From Haloterrigena alkaliphila (GTDB lineage: Archaea > Halobacteriota > Halobacteria > Halobacteriales > Natrialbaceae), in the NCBI RefSeq assembly GCF_017352155.2, contig NZ_CP071462.1:3162001-3226000 (forward strand): DNA of 64,000 bases. The letters are read 5' to 3'. Positions 9,269-17,588 of this stretch are shown here, piece after piece. A program made the translations under genes and the position numbers. Numbering within the stretch: position 1 is the first letter of the stretch; each line of letters starts with the position of its first letter. The notes beneath the pieces are model-generated. The model ran no database searches, was not told where the DNA came from, and saw only the letters and a program-made list of their open reading frames with translations.

Positions 9269-10102
9269 TCAGAGTCGGCGATCCCGCAGCGCCGGGAACT
9301 CCTCGCGAACGCGGCCGACCGCGCCGAGATCGAGGTCCGCGACGACCAGCGTCGGCTCGTCGCCGCTCGAGGCCAGCGTCGTCCCCCACGGATCGTAGAC
9401 GGTCGACCGTCCCAGGAGCGTCGCGTCCTCCGCCGGGAAGTGGCCGGAACCGTTGATCGTCGCGACGAAACACTGGTTTTCGATAGCGCGGGCGCGAGAA
9501 ATGGTCTTCCAGTGTTCGATGCGCGGGTAGGGCCACGCGCTCGGGACGAGGAGCAACTCCGCGCCCGCGTCGATCAGCCGCCGGTACAGTTCGGGGAAGC
9601 GAAGGTCGTAGCAGGTCGTCGTCCCGACGGTGACGCCGGCGACGGTAGCCGTCTCGATCCGCTCGCCGGGGACGAGCAGTTCCGACTCGGCGGACTGGTA
9701 GCCGAAGAGGTGGTGTTTCCGATAGAACAGTTGCAACTCGCCGTTCGCGTCGAACAGCGCGGCGGTGTTGGCCAGCCCCTCCTCGGCCGGCGTCTCGACG
9801 CTCTCGGTGGCCCCCAGATCCTCGACGATGGTCCCCGCGAGGACGGCGATACCGTGATCCGCCGCCGCCTCCCGGAGCCGGGTGAACGTCTCCCCCTCGA
9901 ACGGTTCGGCCAGTCGGCCGTAGCTGTCGAACGCGAAGTAGCCCACGTTGAACAGTTCCGGCAGCGCGACCAGCGCCGCACCGCGCGCGGCGGCCCGCGA
10001 GACGGCCTCGAGCGCTCGTTCGACGTTCGCGTCGACCTCGCCGGATTCGACCTCGATTTGGGCGAGTGCGACGCGAAGCGTGTCGTCCGTCGTCGCGCTC
10101 AT
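9269..10102 (-). CDS. Carbon-nitrogen hydrolase (nitrilase superfamily)
   Basis: 277 residues, the normal length of a single nitrilase domain. The catalytic triad is visible: Glu49 (ALPELFN), Lys129 (FYRKHHLFG) and Cys164 (TTTCYDLRFPEL). The CYDLRFPE signature resembles omega-amidase/Nit2-like and related amidohydrolases more than true nitrilases, so hydrolysis of a small amide is most likely. The exact substrate is not visible. Its start overlaps the stop of the SRPBCC gene by 4 nt (10099-10102), so the two are translationally coupled. Confidence 0.9.
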   Translation of the reverse strand: MSATTDDTLRVALAQIEVESGEVDANVERALEAVSRAAARGAALVALPELFNVGYFAFDSYGRLAEPFEGETFTRLREAAADHGIAVLAGTIVEDLGATESVETPAEEGLANTAALFDANGELQLFYRKHHLFGYQSAESELLVPGERIETATVAGVTVGTTTCYDLRFPELYRRLIDAGAELLLVPSAWPYPRIEHWKTISRARAIENQCFVATINGSGHFPAEDATLLGRSTVYDPWGTTLASSGDEPTLVVADLDLGAVGRVREEFPALRDRRL

Positions 10103-10545
10103 CGCTCCTCCGATTGGGTCGAGCGGAGATCGCGCTCGAGGGCGCGCCGAAGGTTCTCGAGTTCGCCATCGAGGTTGCGTTTGAAGAACTTCTCGACGCC
10201 CGGCAGTTTGCCGTCGACGACGAAGTGGTTCTCGAGGCGGGTCCCGTCCTCGGTCTCGACGATCTCGTGTTCCCCGGTGACGTCCAGCACCTTCGATTTT
10301 CCGACGAACTTGACGTACTCCGGCGCCCTACGCGTAACGTCTTCCGTTTTCACCGCGATAGTACGGCGCACGAGCGGGATCGGGAGCGAGACGTGCCAGG
10401 TCACGTGCCGGCCCTCCGGGTCGTCGACGGTGTACTCTTCGACGACGCTGATCGCCCGGGCGCGGTTCTCCGGATCGGCGATGAACTCCCAGACGCGTTC
10501 TGCGGGTGCCGACAGTTCGAACGACCTGTCGACGCGTACGGTCAT
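10099..10545 (-). CDS. SRPBCC (START/CoxG-like) family protein
   Basis: 148 residues. It opens MTVRVDRSFELSAPAERVWEFIADPENRA, the usual first strand and helix of SRPBCC folds. It ends with FFKRNLDGELENLRRALE, the long C-terminal helix that closes the hydrophobic cavity. Such proteins bind lipids or small hydrophobic ligands; the ligand here is unknown. It overlaps the nitrilase gene by 4 nt. A TATA-like stretch (tttttatta on the minus strand, near 10567-10575) lies about 25 nt before the start, so the message is probably leaderless or nearly so. Confidence 0.85.
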   Translation of the reverse strand: MTVRVDRSFELSAPAERVWEFIADPENRARAISVVEEYTVDDPEGRHVTWHVSLPIPLVRRTIAVKTEDVTRRAPEYVKFVGKSKVLDVTGEHEIVETEDGTRLENHFVVDGKLPGVEKFFKRNLDGELENLRRALERDLRSTQSEER

Positions 10546-10563
10546 ACCCCTACTTCCGAGAGT

Positions 10564-10577
10564 CTGTAATAAAAAGA
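10564..10577 (-). promoter_or_regulatory. AT-rich promoter/terminator between SRPBCC and wHTH genes
   Basis: The minus strand reads tctttttattaca here. It can act as the T-run terminator of the wHTH gene that ends at 10624 and as the TATA element for the gene starting at 10545, about 25 nt away. Confidence 0.45.
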
Positions 10578-10623
10578 CCGTGGACCGGCCCGGGACCGGC
10601 TTTCCGCCGACCGAAAGCGGGCC

Positions 10624-10848
10624 TCAACTCAGGGTGACTTTCCAGGTGGTCGAGCGGGCGCGGCCCCACTTCTCGATGTCGACGTCGTCCGATTTTTCCG
10701 CCAGATGGGGCAGTCGAGCACCGACCTGTTTCGACGACAGTCCGATCGCGTCCGCGATGTTCTTCGATCGGAAGTACTGCTCGCCGCGGGCGGCGCTCTC
10801 ACGGAGGTACGAGAGAATTCGCTGCTCTTCGTCGGAGTAGTCGGTCAT
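10624..10848 (-). CDS. Small winged-helix protein (DUF7123-like)
   Basis: 74 residues. The sequence EEQRILSYLRESAARGEQYFRSKNIADAIGLSSKQVGARLPHL reads as a winged helix-turn-helix with the recognition helix at about 38-50, and the last strand is TTWKVTLS. It resembles a small haloarchaeal family I recall as DUF7123 (recall, not searched). It is probably a DNA-binding accessory regulator; targets are unknown. It stands alone between the SRPBCC gene and a small membrane protein gene. Confidence 0.75.
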   Translation of the reverse strand: MTDYSDEEQRILSYLRESAARGEQYFRSKNIADAIGLSSKQVGARLPHLAEKSDDVDIEKWGRARSTTWKVTLS

Positions 10849-10937
10849 CGTCCGTAGGTGATCGTTGGGTCGCGTCGCTCTTAACTTTTAACCGCCGCCC
10901 CGGGCCGATCGCGGGCGCGACGACGGTCTCGAAGGAG

Positions 10938-11126
10938 TCAATGCCAGTAGAGGTGGATCCCGACGACCGCCAGCGACGCAAACAGCATCGCCGCGGCGAA
11001 GCCCCAGGCGGCCGTTATCTCCGGCGCGCCGACGAACATCGCCAGCGCGCCGATCGTCGCGACCGCGCCGAGCGCGAGCGCCAGTCCAACACCCATATCC
11101 GTCGTCGACTCGGTTTCCGTGGTCAT
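10938..11126 (-). CDS. Small two-helix membrane protein
   Basis: 62 residues from the ATG at 11126. I prefer this to the upstream ATG at 11165 because a charged MTTETESTTD leader precedes the first helix. Two hydrophobic segments (about 12-32 and 38-58) are separated by a short GAPEITAAWG loop, and the protein ends HLYWH. It is a typical haloarchaeal small membrane protein of unknown function, downstream of the carboxylase X subunit gene. Confidence 0.7.
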   Translation of the reverse strand: MTTETESTTDMGVGLALALGAVATIGALAMFVGAPEITAAWGFAAAMLFASLAVVGIHLYWH

Positions 11127-11243
11127 GTCCGGGGGTTGTGTGTGGGGTCTCTTAAGCGCATTCATTCAGGCGAGCGGACACGCCGTATCGAAGCGATTCA
11201 GCCGAAAACGAGACCGTATCGGGACATGACGTACCGGCCGTCG

Positions 11244-11621
11244 TCAGAACCGATCCGTTCGCCCTGCGGCCGACCACGGGTTGATCGGTGCCGATCGGGG
11301 GACGCGGACGGTCCGGTGTTGCTGGGCGCGGATCCGGCCCGCGAACGACCAGCGCTTCTCGTCCCACGTCTCCTCCTCCCCGGCCGCGGCGGCCGCTGCC
11401 GCCGCGAGCGCCTGATCGTGGAGGTGCGCGCCGATAGCTGCCGCGATCGCCGCGGCTTCGTCCTCGGTCGCGTCGTCGGGTAACTCGAGTTCGACGTCCG
11501 CCGGCAACCCGGCCTCGAGCGCCGCTCCCGCCTCGCCGTCGCTCGCGTCCCCCGGTTCGGCGCCGACGGGGTCCTCGCGAGCACCGTCGAGTTCGACGTT
11601 CGACTGTTGGTGGGTGGTCAT
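11244..11621 (-). CDS. pccX: Carboxylase small third subunit (PccX/AccE-like)
   Basis: 125 residues. An acidic N-terminus is followed by a helical segment ([26 protein letters not shown]) and then [15 protein letters not shown]...[16 protein letters not shown]. The DEAAAI helix and the C-terminal W.F.GR...P..AP..W..AGR pattern match the epsilon/X subunits of actinobacterial and haloarchaeal acyl-CoA carboxylases. These small subunits are needed for full activity of the complex in Haloferax mediterranei. It follows the carboxyltransferase stop by only 3 nt, so the two are co-transcribed. Confidence 0.85.
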   Translation of the reverse strand: MTTHQQSNVELDGAREDPVGAEPGDASDGEAGAALEAGLPADVELELPDDATEDEAAAIAAAIGAHLHDQALAAAAAAAAGEEETWDEKRWSFAGRIRAQQHRTVRVPRSAPINPWSAAGRTDRF

Positions 11622-11624
11622 CGC

Positions 11625-13175
11625 TTACAGCGGGATGTTGCCGTGTTTCTTGTCGGGGTTTTGCTCGCGTTTCGTCTGGAGCATCTCGAGGTCGTCGATC
11701 AGCCGCGGGCGCGTCTCCGTCGGAACGATGACGTCGTCGAGGAAGCCCTTGTCCGTTGCAGTGTACGGGTTGGCGAACTCCTCGCGGTACTCCTCGATGA
11801 GTTCGTCGCGGAGTTCGTCGGGGTCGTCGGCCTCCGCGAGTTCCTCGCGGTAGAGGATGTTGACCGCGCCCTGCGGGCCCATGACGGCGATCTCGGCGGT
11901 CGGCCACGCGTAGTTGACGTCGGCGCCGAGGTTCTTCGAGGCCATGACGCAGTAGGCTCCGCCGTAGGCCTTCCGAGTGATGACGGTGAGCAGGGGAACG
12001 GTCGCCTCCGAGTACGCGTAGAGGAGTTTCGCGCCGTGGCGGATGATGCCGCGGTGTTCCTGATCGGTTCCGGGCATGTAGCCGGGAACGTCGACGAACG
12101 TGACGATGGGGATGTTGAAGGAGTCACAGAACCGGATGAATCGGGACCCCTTCATCGAGGAGTCGACGGTGAGCGTGCCGGCGTTGACCCGCGGCTGGTT
12201 GGCGACGAGGCCGACCGAGCGGCCGTCGAGACGGCCGAACCCGACGACGATCTCCTTGGCGAAGTTGTCCGCCACCTCGAAGAACGAGCCCTCGTCGACG
12301 ACGCTGTCGATGACGTCGGTCATGTCGTAGGGCTTCTGCGGACTCGGCGGCACGATCGACTTGAGTTCCTCGTCGCGCCGGTCGGGGTCGTCCCAGGGCT
12401 CGACGCGCGGCGGGTCCTCCACGTTGTTCTGCGGGAGGTACGAGAGCAGGCGTTTGATGTCGTCGAGGGCCTGTTCTTCGCTCTCGCAGGCGAACTGGGC
12501 GACGCCGGTCTTGCCAGCGTGGGTCATCGCGCCGCCGAGTTCCTCGTGAGTGACCTCCTCACCGGTGACGGTCTTGGTGACGCCGGGGCCGGTGATGTAC
12601 ATGTGGCTCGTGTCCTTGACCATGAAGATGAAGTCCGTGATCGACGGCGAGTAGACCGCGCCGCCGGCGCAGGGACCCATGATCGAGGAGATCTGGGGGA
12701 TCACGCCGCTGGCCTCCTGATTCCGGCGGAAAATTTCGGTGAAGCCGGCGAGGCTCTTGACCCCCTCCTGAATGCGGGCGCCCGCGGAGTCGTTGAGTCC
12801 GACGACCGGGGCCCCCACCTCCATCGCCATATCCATGACCTTGCAGATCTTCTCGGCGAAGACCTCGCCGAGCGAACCGCCGAAGACGGTGAAATCGTGG
12901 GCGAAGACGAAGGTGGTCCGCCCGTTGACCTCGCCGTACCCCGTGACGACGCCGTCGCCAGGGATCTTCTTCTCCTCCATCCCGAACTGGCTCGTCTGGT
13001 GGGTTCGAAGCTGATCGAACTCCGTGAAGGTTCCCTCGTCGAGGAAGTAGTCGATCCGCTCGCGGGCGGTCATCTTCCCCTTGTCGTGTTGCTTCTCGAT
13101 GCGCTCCTCGCCGCCGCCCTTCTCGGCTTCCGTGCGGAGTTCCTGCAGTTCGTCGATGCGATCCTCCATCGTCAT
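11625..13175 (-). CDS. pccB: Acetyl/propionyl-CoA carboxylase carboxyltransferase subunit
   Basis: 516 residues from the ATG at 13175 ([14 protein letters not shown]). The longer reading from 13250 adds a poorly structured, non-acidic extension, so I reject it. It has the two crotonase-like carboxyltransferase halves. The N-terminal half shows [28 protein letters not shown] and [11 protein letters not shown]. The C-terminal half shows [26 protein letters not shown] and the [11 protein letters not shown] motif. Length fits PccB/AccB carboxyltransferases. It transfers CO2 from biotin of the A subunit to acyl-CoA and is the first gene of the pccB-pccX operon. Confidence 0.95.
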   Translation of the reverse strand: MTMEDRIDELQELRTEAEKGGGEERIEKQHDKGKMTARERIDYFLDEGTFTEFDQLRTHQTSQFGMEEKKIPGDGVVTGYGEVNGRTTFVFAHDFTVFGGSLGEVFAEKICKVMDMAMEVGAPVVGLNDSAGARIQEGVKSLAGFTEIFRRNQEASGVIPQISSIMGPCAGGAVYSPSITDFIFMVKDTSHMYITGPGVTKTVTGEEVTHEELGGAMTHAGKTGVAQFACESEEQALDDIKRLLSYLPQNNVEDPPRVEPWDDPDRRDEELKSIVPPSPQKPYDMTDVIDSVVDEGSFFEVADNFAKEIVVGFGRLDGRSVGLVANQPRVNAGTLTVDSSMKGSRFIRFCDSFNIPIVTFVDVPGYMPGTDQEHRGIIRHGAKLLYAYSEATVPLLTVITRKAYGGAYCVMASKNLGADVNYAWPTAEIAVMGPQGAVNILYREELAEADDPDELRDELIEEYREEFANPYTATDKGFLDDVIVPTETRPRLIDDLEMLQTKREQNPDKKHGNIPL

Positions 13176-13410
13176 GCTGGGAACACCCCTGTCGGTATCA
13201 TACGACGTTCTGTGATGACCAACAGGAAAAGGATTCCGTAATTCCTTCACGGTTTATCACCGGTCGAAAGAGATACGCGTCCTCGGTCAACCGCCGTCGA
13301 CGGAGTTTCCAACCGTAATATCACCTGAGTGATTTATCCACATCATATTCGATCTAAAACGGGAGTCTCGACCGGTCTCGGGCCACAGGCATCATCTAGA
13401 GAAATCACGA

Positions 13411-13421
13411 AAAGTTATATG
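13411..13421 (+). promoter_or_regulatory. TATA-box promoter of the SNF transporter gene
   Basis: The sequence aaagttatatg places a TATA box about 27-32 nt before the ATG at 13447. That spacing predicts a leaderless transcript. Confidence 0.6.
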
Positions 13422-13446
13422 TGGTGGCTCTATCAATCCAATCGGC

Positions 13447-14799
13447 ATGGTACAACGCGAAACATGGGCAACGAGAGCAGGCTTCATTCTGGCTGCAGTC
13501 GGGAGCGCAGTCGGATTAGGAAACATCTGGCGGTTTCCGTATCAAGTTGGGGAGCAAGGGGGAGCGGCGTTCCTCTTCATCTATCTCCTGTTGATCGTCA
13601 TGATCGGTTTCCCGGTCATTCTCGTCGAGTTCGTCGTCGGTCGAAACACGGAACGGAATCCCGTGGGTGCACTGAAACGACTCGGCAGCGGCGCGTGGAC
13701 GAAAATCGGCTGGGTCTTCGTCACCGCCGGCTTCGTCATCCTCTCCTACTACAGCGTCGTCGCAGGCTGGACGCTCCGCTACGTTCTCCTTGGATTGCAG
13801 GGTCAATACACCGCCGACGGCGCGCCCGCACAGTTCGGCGAGGTCGCGACCGGTCTCGACGCCGTCCTCCTGCACGCGATCTTCATGGCGGCGGTCATCG
13901 CGATCGTCGCCCTCGGCATCGAGCGGGGGATCGAACTCTCGGTCAAGGTGATGGTTCCGGCCATCATCGCCATCTCGATCGGACTCGCCGTCTACGCGTT
14001 CACGCTCGAGGGCGCCGGTGACGCCTACGCGTACTACCTCTCGCCGGAACTCAGTACGATTACGTCTCAGTGGACGACGATCCTTCCGGCGGCCGCCGCA
14101 CAGGCGTTCTTCACGCTGTCGCTCGGGATGGGCGTGATGATCACGTACGCCTCCTACCTCGGTGAGGATCGGAACCTCGCGGAGGACGCAGGCATCATCG
14201 CCGGTCTCGACACCTTCATCGCCTTCCTCGCCGGGCTCATCGCGTTCCCGATCCTGTTCGCTGCGGGGATCGAGCCCGGTGCGTCCGGTCCGGCGCTGAT
14301 CTTCGTGAGTCTCGCCGCGGCGTTCGCCGAACTACCGCTCGGCGGTATCCTCGGCGCGATCTTCTTCGGTACCGTCGCCATCGCAGCGCTCTCGAGCGCG
14401 ATCAGTATCATGGAAGTCGTCGTCTCCTACATGATCGATGAGCGCGGCGTCGGCCGCGTTCCCGCGACGGTCGCGCTGGGCGTCGCCATGTTCGTCGTCG
14501 GGGTTCCGGCCGCCCTCGACCTCATCTTCATCGATCTCTACGACGGCTTCGCGAACAGCATCTTGCTCATGCTCGGTGGCCTACTGCTGTCGATCTTCGT
14601 CGGGTGGATCATCCCGGATCTCGCGATCGAGGAGGTCAGCAAGGGGATCAAGGACGTCGGATCGCTGGGCGTCGCGTGGCTCTGGTTCATCCGGATTCCG
14701 GTCGTCCTCGCACTGATCGTTCTGGTCGCGCTGAACGCGTGGGACTACTTCGGATTCCTGACCGGCGGCTTCGCCGACTGGCTGAACGCGAACCTCTAG
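13447..14799 (+). CDS. Sodium:neurotransmitter symporter (SNF) family transporter
   Basis: 450 residues with about 11-12 helices. The N-terminus [37 protein letters not shown] is the family signature around the first unwound helix, where Na+ and substrate bind in LeuT-like proteins. The length is typical for prokaryotic members. It probably takes up an amino acid or related small amine with Na+; the substrate is not visible. It stands alone, divergent from pccB and convergent with the SDR gene, with a clear promoter. Confidence 0.93.
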   Translation: MVQRETWATRAGFILAAVGSAVGLGNIWRFPYQVGEQGGAAFLFIYLLLIVMIGFPVILVEFVVGRNTERNPVGALKRLGSGAWTKIGWVFVTAGFVILSYYSVVAGWTLRYVLLGLQGQYTADGAPAQFGEVATGLDAVLLHAIFMAAVIAIVALGIERGIELSVKVMVPAIIAISIGLAVYAFTLEGAGDAYAYYLSPELSTITSQWTTILPAAAAQAFFTLSLGMGVMITYASYLGEDRNLAEDAGIIAGLDTFIAFLAGLIAFPILFAAGIEPGASGPALIFVSLAAAFAELPLGGILGAIFFGTVAIAALSSAISIMEVVVSYMIDERGVGRVPATVALGVAMFVVGVPAALDLIFIDLYDGFANSILLMLGGLLLSIFVGWIIPDLAIEEVSKGIKDVGSLGVAWLWFIRIPVVLALIVLVALNAWDYFGFLTGGFADWLNANL

Positions 14800-14816
14800 G
14801 ATTCGAACGCCGTTCC

Positions 14817-14823
14817 TATTTTT
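14817..14823 (+). terminator. T-run after the SNF transporter gene
   Basis: A run of five T residues follows the transporter stop by about 20 nt in the short space before the convergent SDR gene. Confidence 0.4.
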
Positions 14824-14843
14824 CGACGTTCGACGAGTAACTG

Positions 14844-15566
14844 TCAGGCCTCGCCGTAGACTGGCACGGCCGCGCCGCTGGTCACCGCCGTGGCGTCGCT
14901 ACAGAGGACGGCCATCACGTCGGCGATCTCGGCCGGATCGACCCACGTCTCGTGATCCGCGTCGGGCATCAGCTCGCGGTTCATCGGCGTGTCGATCACG
15001 CTCGGCATCACGCAGTTGGCCCGCACGGTTCCCAGGTTCTCCTCGGCCACCGTCTCGGTCAGTAGCCGAATGCCGGCCTTCGCGATCCGGTAGGGGCCGT
15101 CGCCCTCGCCGCCCTCGAGCGACGAGCGCGCGCTCACGCTCACGATCGAGCCCTCGCTCTCCTGCAAGTGGGGTAACGCGTGTTTCGAGGCCAGAAACGC
15201 CGTCCTGAGGTTGACGTCGACGAGCATCTCGAACTCCTCAAGGTCGGTCTCTTGGATCGGATCGCCGCCGCGCCACGTCCCGGCGATATTCAGCAGGTGG
15301 TCGAGCCGCCCGTGATCGTCGACGATAGCCGAAACCAGCCGCTCCACGTCGCCCTCGTCGGTCAGATCGGCCTCGTAGAAGTGAGTCTCGGAGTCGGGTT
15401 CGAGCAGACTGTCCTCGTCGTCCGGCGCGACGACGTCGACGGCACAGACCGTCGCGCCCGCGTCCCTGAATCGCTCGACGGCGGCGCTGCCGAGCGCCCC
15501 GCTGGCGCCGGTGATCACGGCGACGGTACCGTCGAAGTCGACCGCGTACTCGGTCGTCGGTGACAT
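14844..15566 (-). CDS. Short-chain dehydrogenase/reductase
   Basis: 240 residues, a classical SDR. The nucleotide-binding TGASGALGS is at about 19-27, DVVAPDD follows the second strand, an NIAG-type motif appears as LNIAGTWRGG, and catalytic residues lie in VSVSARSS and PYRIAKAG (Tyr-x-x-x-Lys). The C-terminus includes the usual ADVMAVLCSDATAVTSGAAVPVYGEA. The Asp at the end of strand 2 suggests NAD over NADP (inference). Substrate is unknown and no pathway genes flank it. Confidence 0.92.
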   Translation of the reverse strand: MSPTTEYAVDFDGTVAVITGASGALGSAAVERFRDAGATVCAVDVVAPDDEDSLLEPDSETHFYEADLTDEGDVERLVSAIVDDHGRLDHLLNIAGTWRGGDPIQETDLEEFEMLVDVNLRTAFLASKHALPHLQESEGSIVSVSARSSLEGGEGDGPYRIAKAGIRLLTETVAEENLGTVRANCVMPSVIDTPMNRELMPDADHETWVDPAEIADVMAVLCSDATAVTSGAAVPVYGEA

Positions 15567-15645
15567 ACGCTACCGTGTGGCTGTCCTGACAGTAATAGCT
15601 AGGTGTTTCCCGGAGAACGGTTCGAATCGGGCGCGATCGGTGCCG

Positions 15646-16128
15646 TCACGACGGCATCGGGGGCAAGGCGACTCGCTGGAACCAGAAGTCCGCGACCGAT
15701 TCGACCATCGCCGCGTACTCGTCGGGGTCGGTCGGCTTGGTGAGGTAGGCGTTGGCGGCGAGTTCGTAGCTCTCGAGGACGTCCTCGGTGGCCTCCGAAC
15801 TCGTGAGGATGAGCACGGGGGTCCGTGCGAGCGCCGGTCGCTCCTTGATCGCCTCGAGGAACTCGAGGCCGCTTAACCGCGGCAGGTTCAGATCGAGGAG
15901 GACGAGATCCGGCAGGCGCTCGCCGCGCTCTCGGCGCTCCGAGAGCGCCTCCAGCGCCTCGTCGCCGTCGGTGGCGACGCTGATCCGCGTCTCGGTCGGG
16001 AGTTCCTTGAACGCCTCCTGGGTGAGTCGCACGTCACCCGGGTTGTCTTCGACCAGGAGTATCTCCACCGGACCCTCGGCGCGTTCGGTCACGAATCGGT
16101 CACCACCAGCCGTCGACCGACCGGCCAT
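15646..16128 (-). CDS. Single-domain response regulator (Rcp1-like receiver)
   Basis: 160 residues. A short basic/acidic leader precedes one complete receiver domain: VEILLVEDNPGDVRLTQEAF with acidic Glu27/Asp28, phosphoacceptor Asp79 in DLVLLDLNLPRLSG, and the Thr/Lys switch residues in LILTSS and AYLTKPTDPDEY. No output domain follows, only VADFWFQRVALPPMPS. The DNPGD motif and the N.LPR..G pattern match Rcp1-type receivers paired with phytochrome-like or hybrid kinases. No kinase gene lies nearby, so its partner is elsewhere. Confidence 0.93.
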   Translation of the reverse strand: MAGRSTAGGDRFVTERAEGPVEILLVEDNPGDVRLTQEAFKELPTETRISVATDGDEALEALSERRERGERLPDLVLLDLNLPRLSGLEFLEAIKERPALARTPVLILTSSEATEDVLESYELAANAYLTKPTDPDEYAAMVESVADFWFQRVALPPMPS

Positions 16129-16359
16129 CTCTGGAATGCATTCGAAACTGTGATCGATAACGTATAGCTAAGCGAACCGCATAACGATACTTACTAAAAT
16201 ATTTGGGAGTGGCGGACATCGCCGAGCGAAAACCGGCCGCCTGCGGCGGGACATTGGAGGGTCCGGAATTCGATACTGTTCCGCGAACGTCTCGATGGAG
16301 CGGCCGACGGTGCCCGCGTGCGGTCCACTCAAGCCGGTCGAGGCCCTCGGTATCGTCGA

Positions 16360-17019
16360 ATGCGCCTGATCGCCCACCGCGGATTCGCCGCTACGGCCCC
16401 CGAGAACACGATCGCGGCGATCCGATCGGCCGCGGCGGTCGCCGACGCCGTCGAGTTCGACGTCCGGCGCTGCGGGTCGGGCGAACTCGTCGCCGTCCAC
16501 GACGAGACGCTCGACCGGGTGACCGGCGGTACGGGTGCCGTCGCCGACAGGATGCTCGCGGAACTCCAGCGCTACACCGTCCTCGACTCCGGCGAACGGA
16601 TCCCGACGCTCGAGGCAGCACTCGAGGCGCTCCCGCCGACGGTCGAGGTGAACCTCGAACTGAAAACCCGCGGAATCGCGGCGGACGTCCTCGACGCGCT
16701 CGCGGGCGTTCCGAACCGTGTGGTCACGACTTCTTTTCTGGTGTCCGAACTGCGAGCGATCCGTGAGCTCGACCCCGATCAGCCGACGGGGCTGCTGATC
16801 AGCCGCCACCTCGAGACGCCGGTGACGACCGCCGTCGAACTCGGCTGCGACGTCGTCGGCGGGAACTACGCGCGCTGCCTGACGACGCGGCTGGTCCCTC
16901 GGGCGAAATCCGTCGGCCTCGAGGTCCACGCGTAGCCGCTCGAGCGACGCGCGACGGCGGAGCTCCTCGAGTTGCGAGGCGTCGACGCGGTCTCGGCCGA
17001 TCGGCCGATCCGGATCTGA
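16360..17019 (+). pseudogene. Glycerophosphodiester phosphodiesterase gene with in-frame TAG
   Basis: From the ATG at 16360 the product is a GDPD TIM-barrel. It starts MRLIAHRGFAATAPENT with catalytic His/Arg, followed by VEFDVRR, VAVHDETLDRVTGG and VEVNLELKTRG. The reading stops at TAG (16933-16935) after GLEVHA, giving 191 residues. The same frame continues after the stop with PLERRATAELLELRGVDAVSADRPIRI and a TGA at 17017-17019, which is a normal family C-terminus. In this family HA is normally followed by Trp, so TAG looks like a one-base change from TGG. The last barrel strand and helix would be lost. It could be a recent nonsense mutation or a sequencing error. Confidence 0.75.
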
Positions 17020-17087
17020 GCCGTTCCTCACTCGCCGACGGTCGTGACGCTCACCGTCCGCGTGCGCGGGCCGTCGCACTCGACGAA

Positions 17088-17132
17088 CAGCAGCGTTGAG
17101 CGAAGCTCAACGCGCTTTGCGGTGTAACCGCA
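17088..17132 (-). repeat. 45-nt double-hairpin insertion inside yjbQ (C-terminal site)
   Basis: This in-frame stretch splits the conserved WQSVF / FVECDGPR segment. It spans two adjacent perfect hairpins: 17093-17113 (9-bp stem, GAA loop on the plus strand, core gcgaagc) and 17116-17134 (7-bp stem, 5-nt loop). It adds [15 protein letters not shown] to the protein. A 4-bp direct repeat (aaca) occurs at 17086-17089 and 17134-17137. Confidence 0.65.
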
Positions 17133-17360
17133 AAACACCGACTGCCACGTCCCGAGCGCGAGTTCGCCGTCGGCGACGGGAACCGTCACGTCCGGCCCGA
17201 GCAGCGTCGCCCGGAGGTGCGAGTCCGCATTGTCATCTAACTGGTCGTGGACGTGGCCCTCGTCGGGGACAAGATCGCGCAGGAACGACTCGAGATCGCC
17301 GCGCAACCGGGATTCGTTCTCCTGGACGATCAGACCGGCCGTCGTGTGTTCGACGAACAC

Positions 17361-17408
17361 CGTCGAGAACGGCTCGACGAGCCCTGCTTCGCAGGCTCAG
17401 CAGGACGC
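17361..17408 (-). repeat. 48-nt double-hairpin insertion inside yjbQ with in-frame TGA
   Basis: Removing these 48 nt restores SGTAT directly followed by VFVEHTTAG, as in normal YjbQ proteins. The insert holds two hairpins: 17371-17383 (5-bp stem) and 17383-17395 (5-bp stem, GAA loop on the gene strand, core gcgaagc). A 5-bp direct repeat, cgtcg, lies at 17361-17365 and again at 17409-17413, spaced 48 nt, as if duplicated on insertion. The TGA is at 17397-17399. Confidence 0.65.
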
Positions 17409-17588
17409 CGTCGCCGTCCCCGACTCGAGGTCGTCGGGAACCGCAGCGGCGATTCGGTCGGTTACGTCGACGGTCGTCAGCCGGGCGTCCGTCTCGATCG
17501 TGAACGCCGACTGGCTCATACCCGACCAGACGCCGACCAGCTACCACTACGTTACGGTCACGAGGACAGCGGGACCCCGTGCGCTCGC

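Larger units (their letters stand above)
17028..17519 (-). pseudogene. YjbQ/UPF0047 family gene disrupted by two hairpin insertions
   Basis: Read on the minus strand from the ATG at 17519, the frame gives MSQSAFTIETDARLTTVDVT, then [24 protein letters not shown] and [10 protein letters not shown]...CDGPRTRTV. These are the marks of the YjbQ (thiamin-phosphate-synthase-like) fold with its conserved His-Thr-Thr-Ala-Gly. The frame is interrupted by a 48-nt insertion at 17361-17408 bringing an in-frame TGA at codon 41, and by a 45-nt insertion at 17088-17132 adding 15 residues between two Phe codons. Without them the protein would be about 132 residues, the usual family length. A shorter product could begin near the Val/Phe codons after the first insertion, but it would lack the N-terminal strands. 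Confidence 0.75.

Noticed and set aside
9046..9456. Plus-strand frame in the pccA upstream gap
   Set aside because: Basic composition, no start signal, and it runs into the nitrilase gene antisense.
15613..15640. A ttcgaatc stretch resembling a tRNA T-loop
   Set aside because: Flanking bases do not pair into a T-stem and no acceptor, D or anticodon arm can be built around it.
16933..16935. TAG read as pyrrolysine or programmed readthrough
   Set aside because: No downstream PYLIS-like element is evident to me and haloarchaea are not known to use pyrrolysine. A nonsense change or sequencing error is simpler.
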